7,878 nucleotides of DNA, taken from Elusimicrobia bacterium CG08_land_8_20_14_0_20_44_26 (lineage in GTDB: Bacteria > CG03). Numbering within the stretch: the stretch's first letter is position 1; each line of letters starts with the position of its first letter. The notes beneath the pieces were generated by a model that saw nothing but the letters and a program-made list of their open reading frames with translations, was not told the DNA's origin and did not search any database. Shown in pieces: positions 7,445 through 7,878 of the stretch. Both the position numbers and the translations under genes were made by a program. Location: positions 1-7,878 of the forward strand of contig PEXM01000033.1 in the NCBI GenBank assembly GCA_002779055.1, given 5' to 3'.

Positions 7445-7487
7445 CTGCCCTTAAAAAAAGCGGTTATTGCCGTCGGGGAGATAACTC

Positions 7488-7787
7488 GTGAGCGAGCCGA
7501 GCGAAGAGCAGAAAAGGAATTACTTTGTTTTAGCGCTTGTCATAGCGTATATCGTGATAGCGCTCGGCAATCATCACTTCCGTCGTCTTTTAGTTTATAA
7601 AAAGAACAAAAAAATCCTTGAGGCGCAGATTGCGGAATTGGATGAAAAGAACAGGGAACTGGAAAAGTGTCTTGAAGAGTTTGAAAAAAATCCGGAAAAA
7701 GTGTATTATAGAATAGCCCGCGAGGAATACGGTATGATAAAAAAAGGCGAGCTGAAATACCGTTTCATAGACAAGCCGAAAAAATAA
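7488..7787 (+). CDS. ftsB: FtsB/DivIC-like septum formation initiator
   Basis: This is a small bitopic cell-division protein of 99 residues. It has a short cytoplasmic N-terminus (1-11), one membrane helix (about 12-28), and a periplasmic coiled coil (about 36-67, with LEAQIAELDEKNRELEKCLEE). The family ending follows: PEKVYYRIAREEYGMIKKGELKYRF (69-93), read in two parts as NPEKVYYRIAREEYG and MIKKGELKYRF. Homologues bridge FtsL and FtsQ in the divisome. The GTG start has CGGGGAG (7474-7480) 7 nt upstream. Placement directly after eno is a widespread gene order and supports the call. The two genes are probably cotranscribed. It could equally be labelled DivIC by family name. Confidence 0.88.
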   Translation: MSEPSEEQKRNYFVLALVIAYIVIALGNHHFRRLLVYKKNKKILEAQIAELDEKNRELEKCLEEFEKNPEKVYYRIAREEYGMIKKGELKYRFIDKPKK

Positions 7788-7798
7788 TTTTAGCAGTC

Positions 7799-7878
7799 GG
7801 GGGAGTGTCGGAACTGGCATACGAAGCGGACTTAAAATCCGCTGCCTGAAAAGGATTGAGGGTTCAATTCCCTCCTCC
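7799..7878 (+). tRNA. tRNA-Leu (anticodon UAA), 3' end cut by window edge
   Basis: A class II tRNA can be folded by eye. The acceptor 5' strand is GGGGGAG (7799-7805), and the D arm is TCG/CGA (7808-7810 with 7822-7824) with GG at 7816-7817. The anticodon stem GCGGA/TCCGC (7826-7830 and 7838-7842) encloses the loop CTTAAAA, giving anticodon TAA at 7833-7835. A long variable arm holds CCT/AGG, and the T arm is GAGGG-TTCAATT-CCCTC (7858-7874). Only CTCC of the 3' acceptor strand lies inside the window. The rest (expected CCC, discriminator, CCA if encoded) is outside. It reads UUA and UUG codons. It begins 11 nt after the ftsB stop with no terminator between. Confidence 0.95.

Overview
The window reads as ordinary bacterial chromosome with one accessory patch. 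All supported genes are on the + strand. The organism is probably a Gram-negative-type bacterium: it carries a Bat (Bacteroides aerotolerance) operon of periplasm-facing membrane proteins, and an enolase-ftsB pair followed by a tRNA-Leu. The A-rich codon use, the BatB/BatC fusion and a dispersed-looking CCCCCT/AGGGGG repeat suggest an uncultivated lineage (for example Omnitrophota or relatives). That placement is inference with low confidence.

Layout. 1-88: left edge, with a perfect hairpin and an 18-nt direct repeat running up to the ribosome-binding site of the first gene. 89-4121: three tightly packed bat genes, namely a BatB-type von Willebrand A protein fused to a BatC-type TPR tail, then BatD, then BatE (TPR plus SH3). 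They should form one membrane-anchored, periplasm-facing complex. 4164-6010: two translationally coupled genes with an ATGA overlap and clearly lower GC. The first joins an N-terminal helical/HTH-like domain to a C-terminal DUF488 domain. The second is a 279-residue protein I cannot name. 6011-6187: intergenic stretch holding a 40-codon ORF whose first 21 codons look like the start of a type I restriction specificity subunit (HsdS), after which the resemblance stops abruptly. 6188-7444: enolase with all catalytic residues. 7488-7787: FtsB/DivIC-like division protein. 7799-7878: tRNA-Leu(UAA), cut by the right edge.

Interpretation. The bat genes and eno-ftsB-tRNA are core-type loci. The DUF488 pair and the HsdS-like remnant lie between them and look like an insertion point for mobile or defence-type cargo. 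The DUF488 pair is the best candidate here for an undescribed system, although the sequence alone does not show its function.
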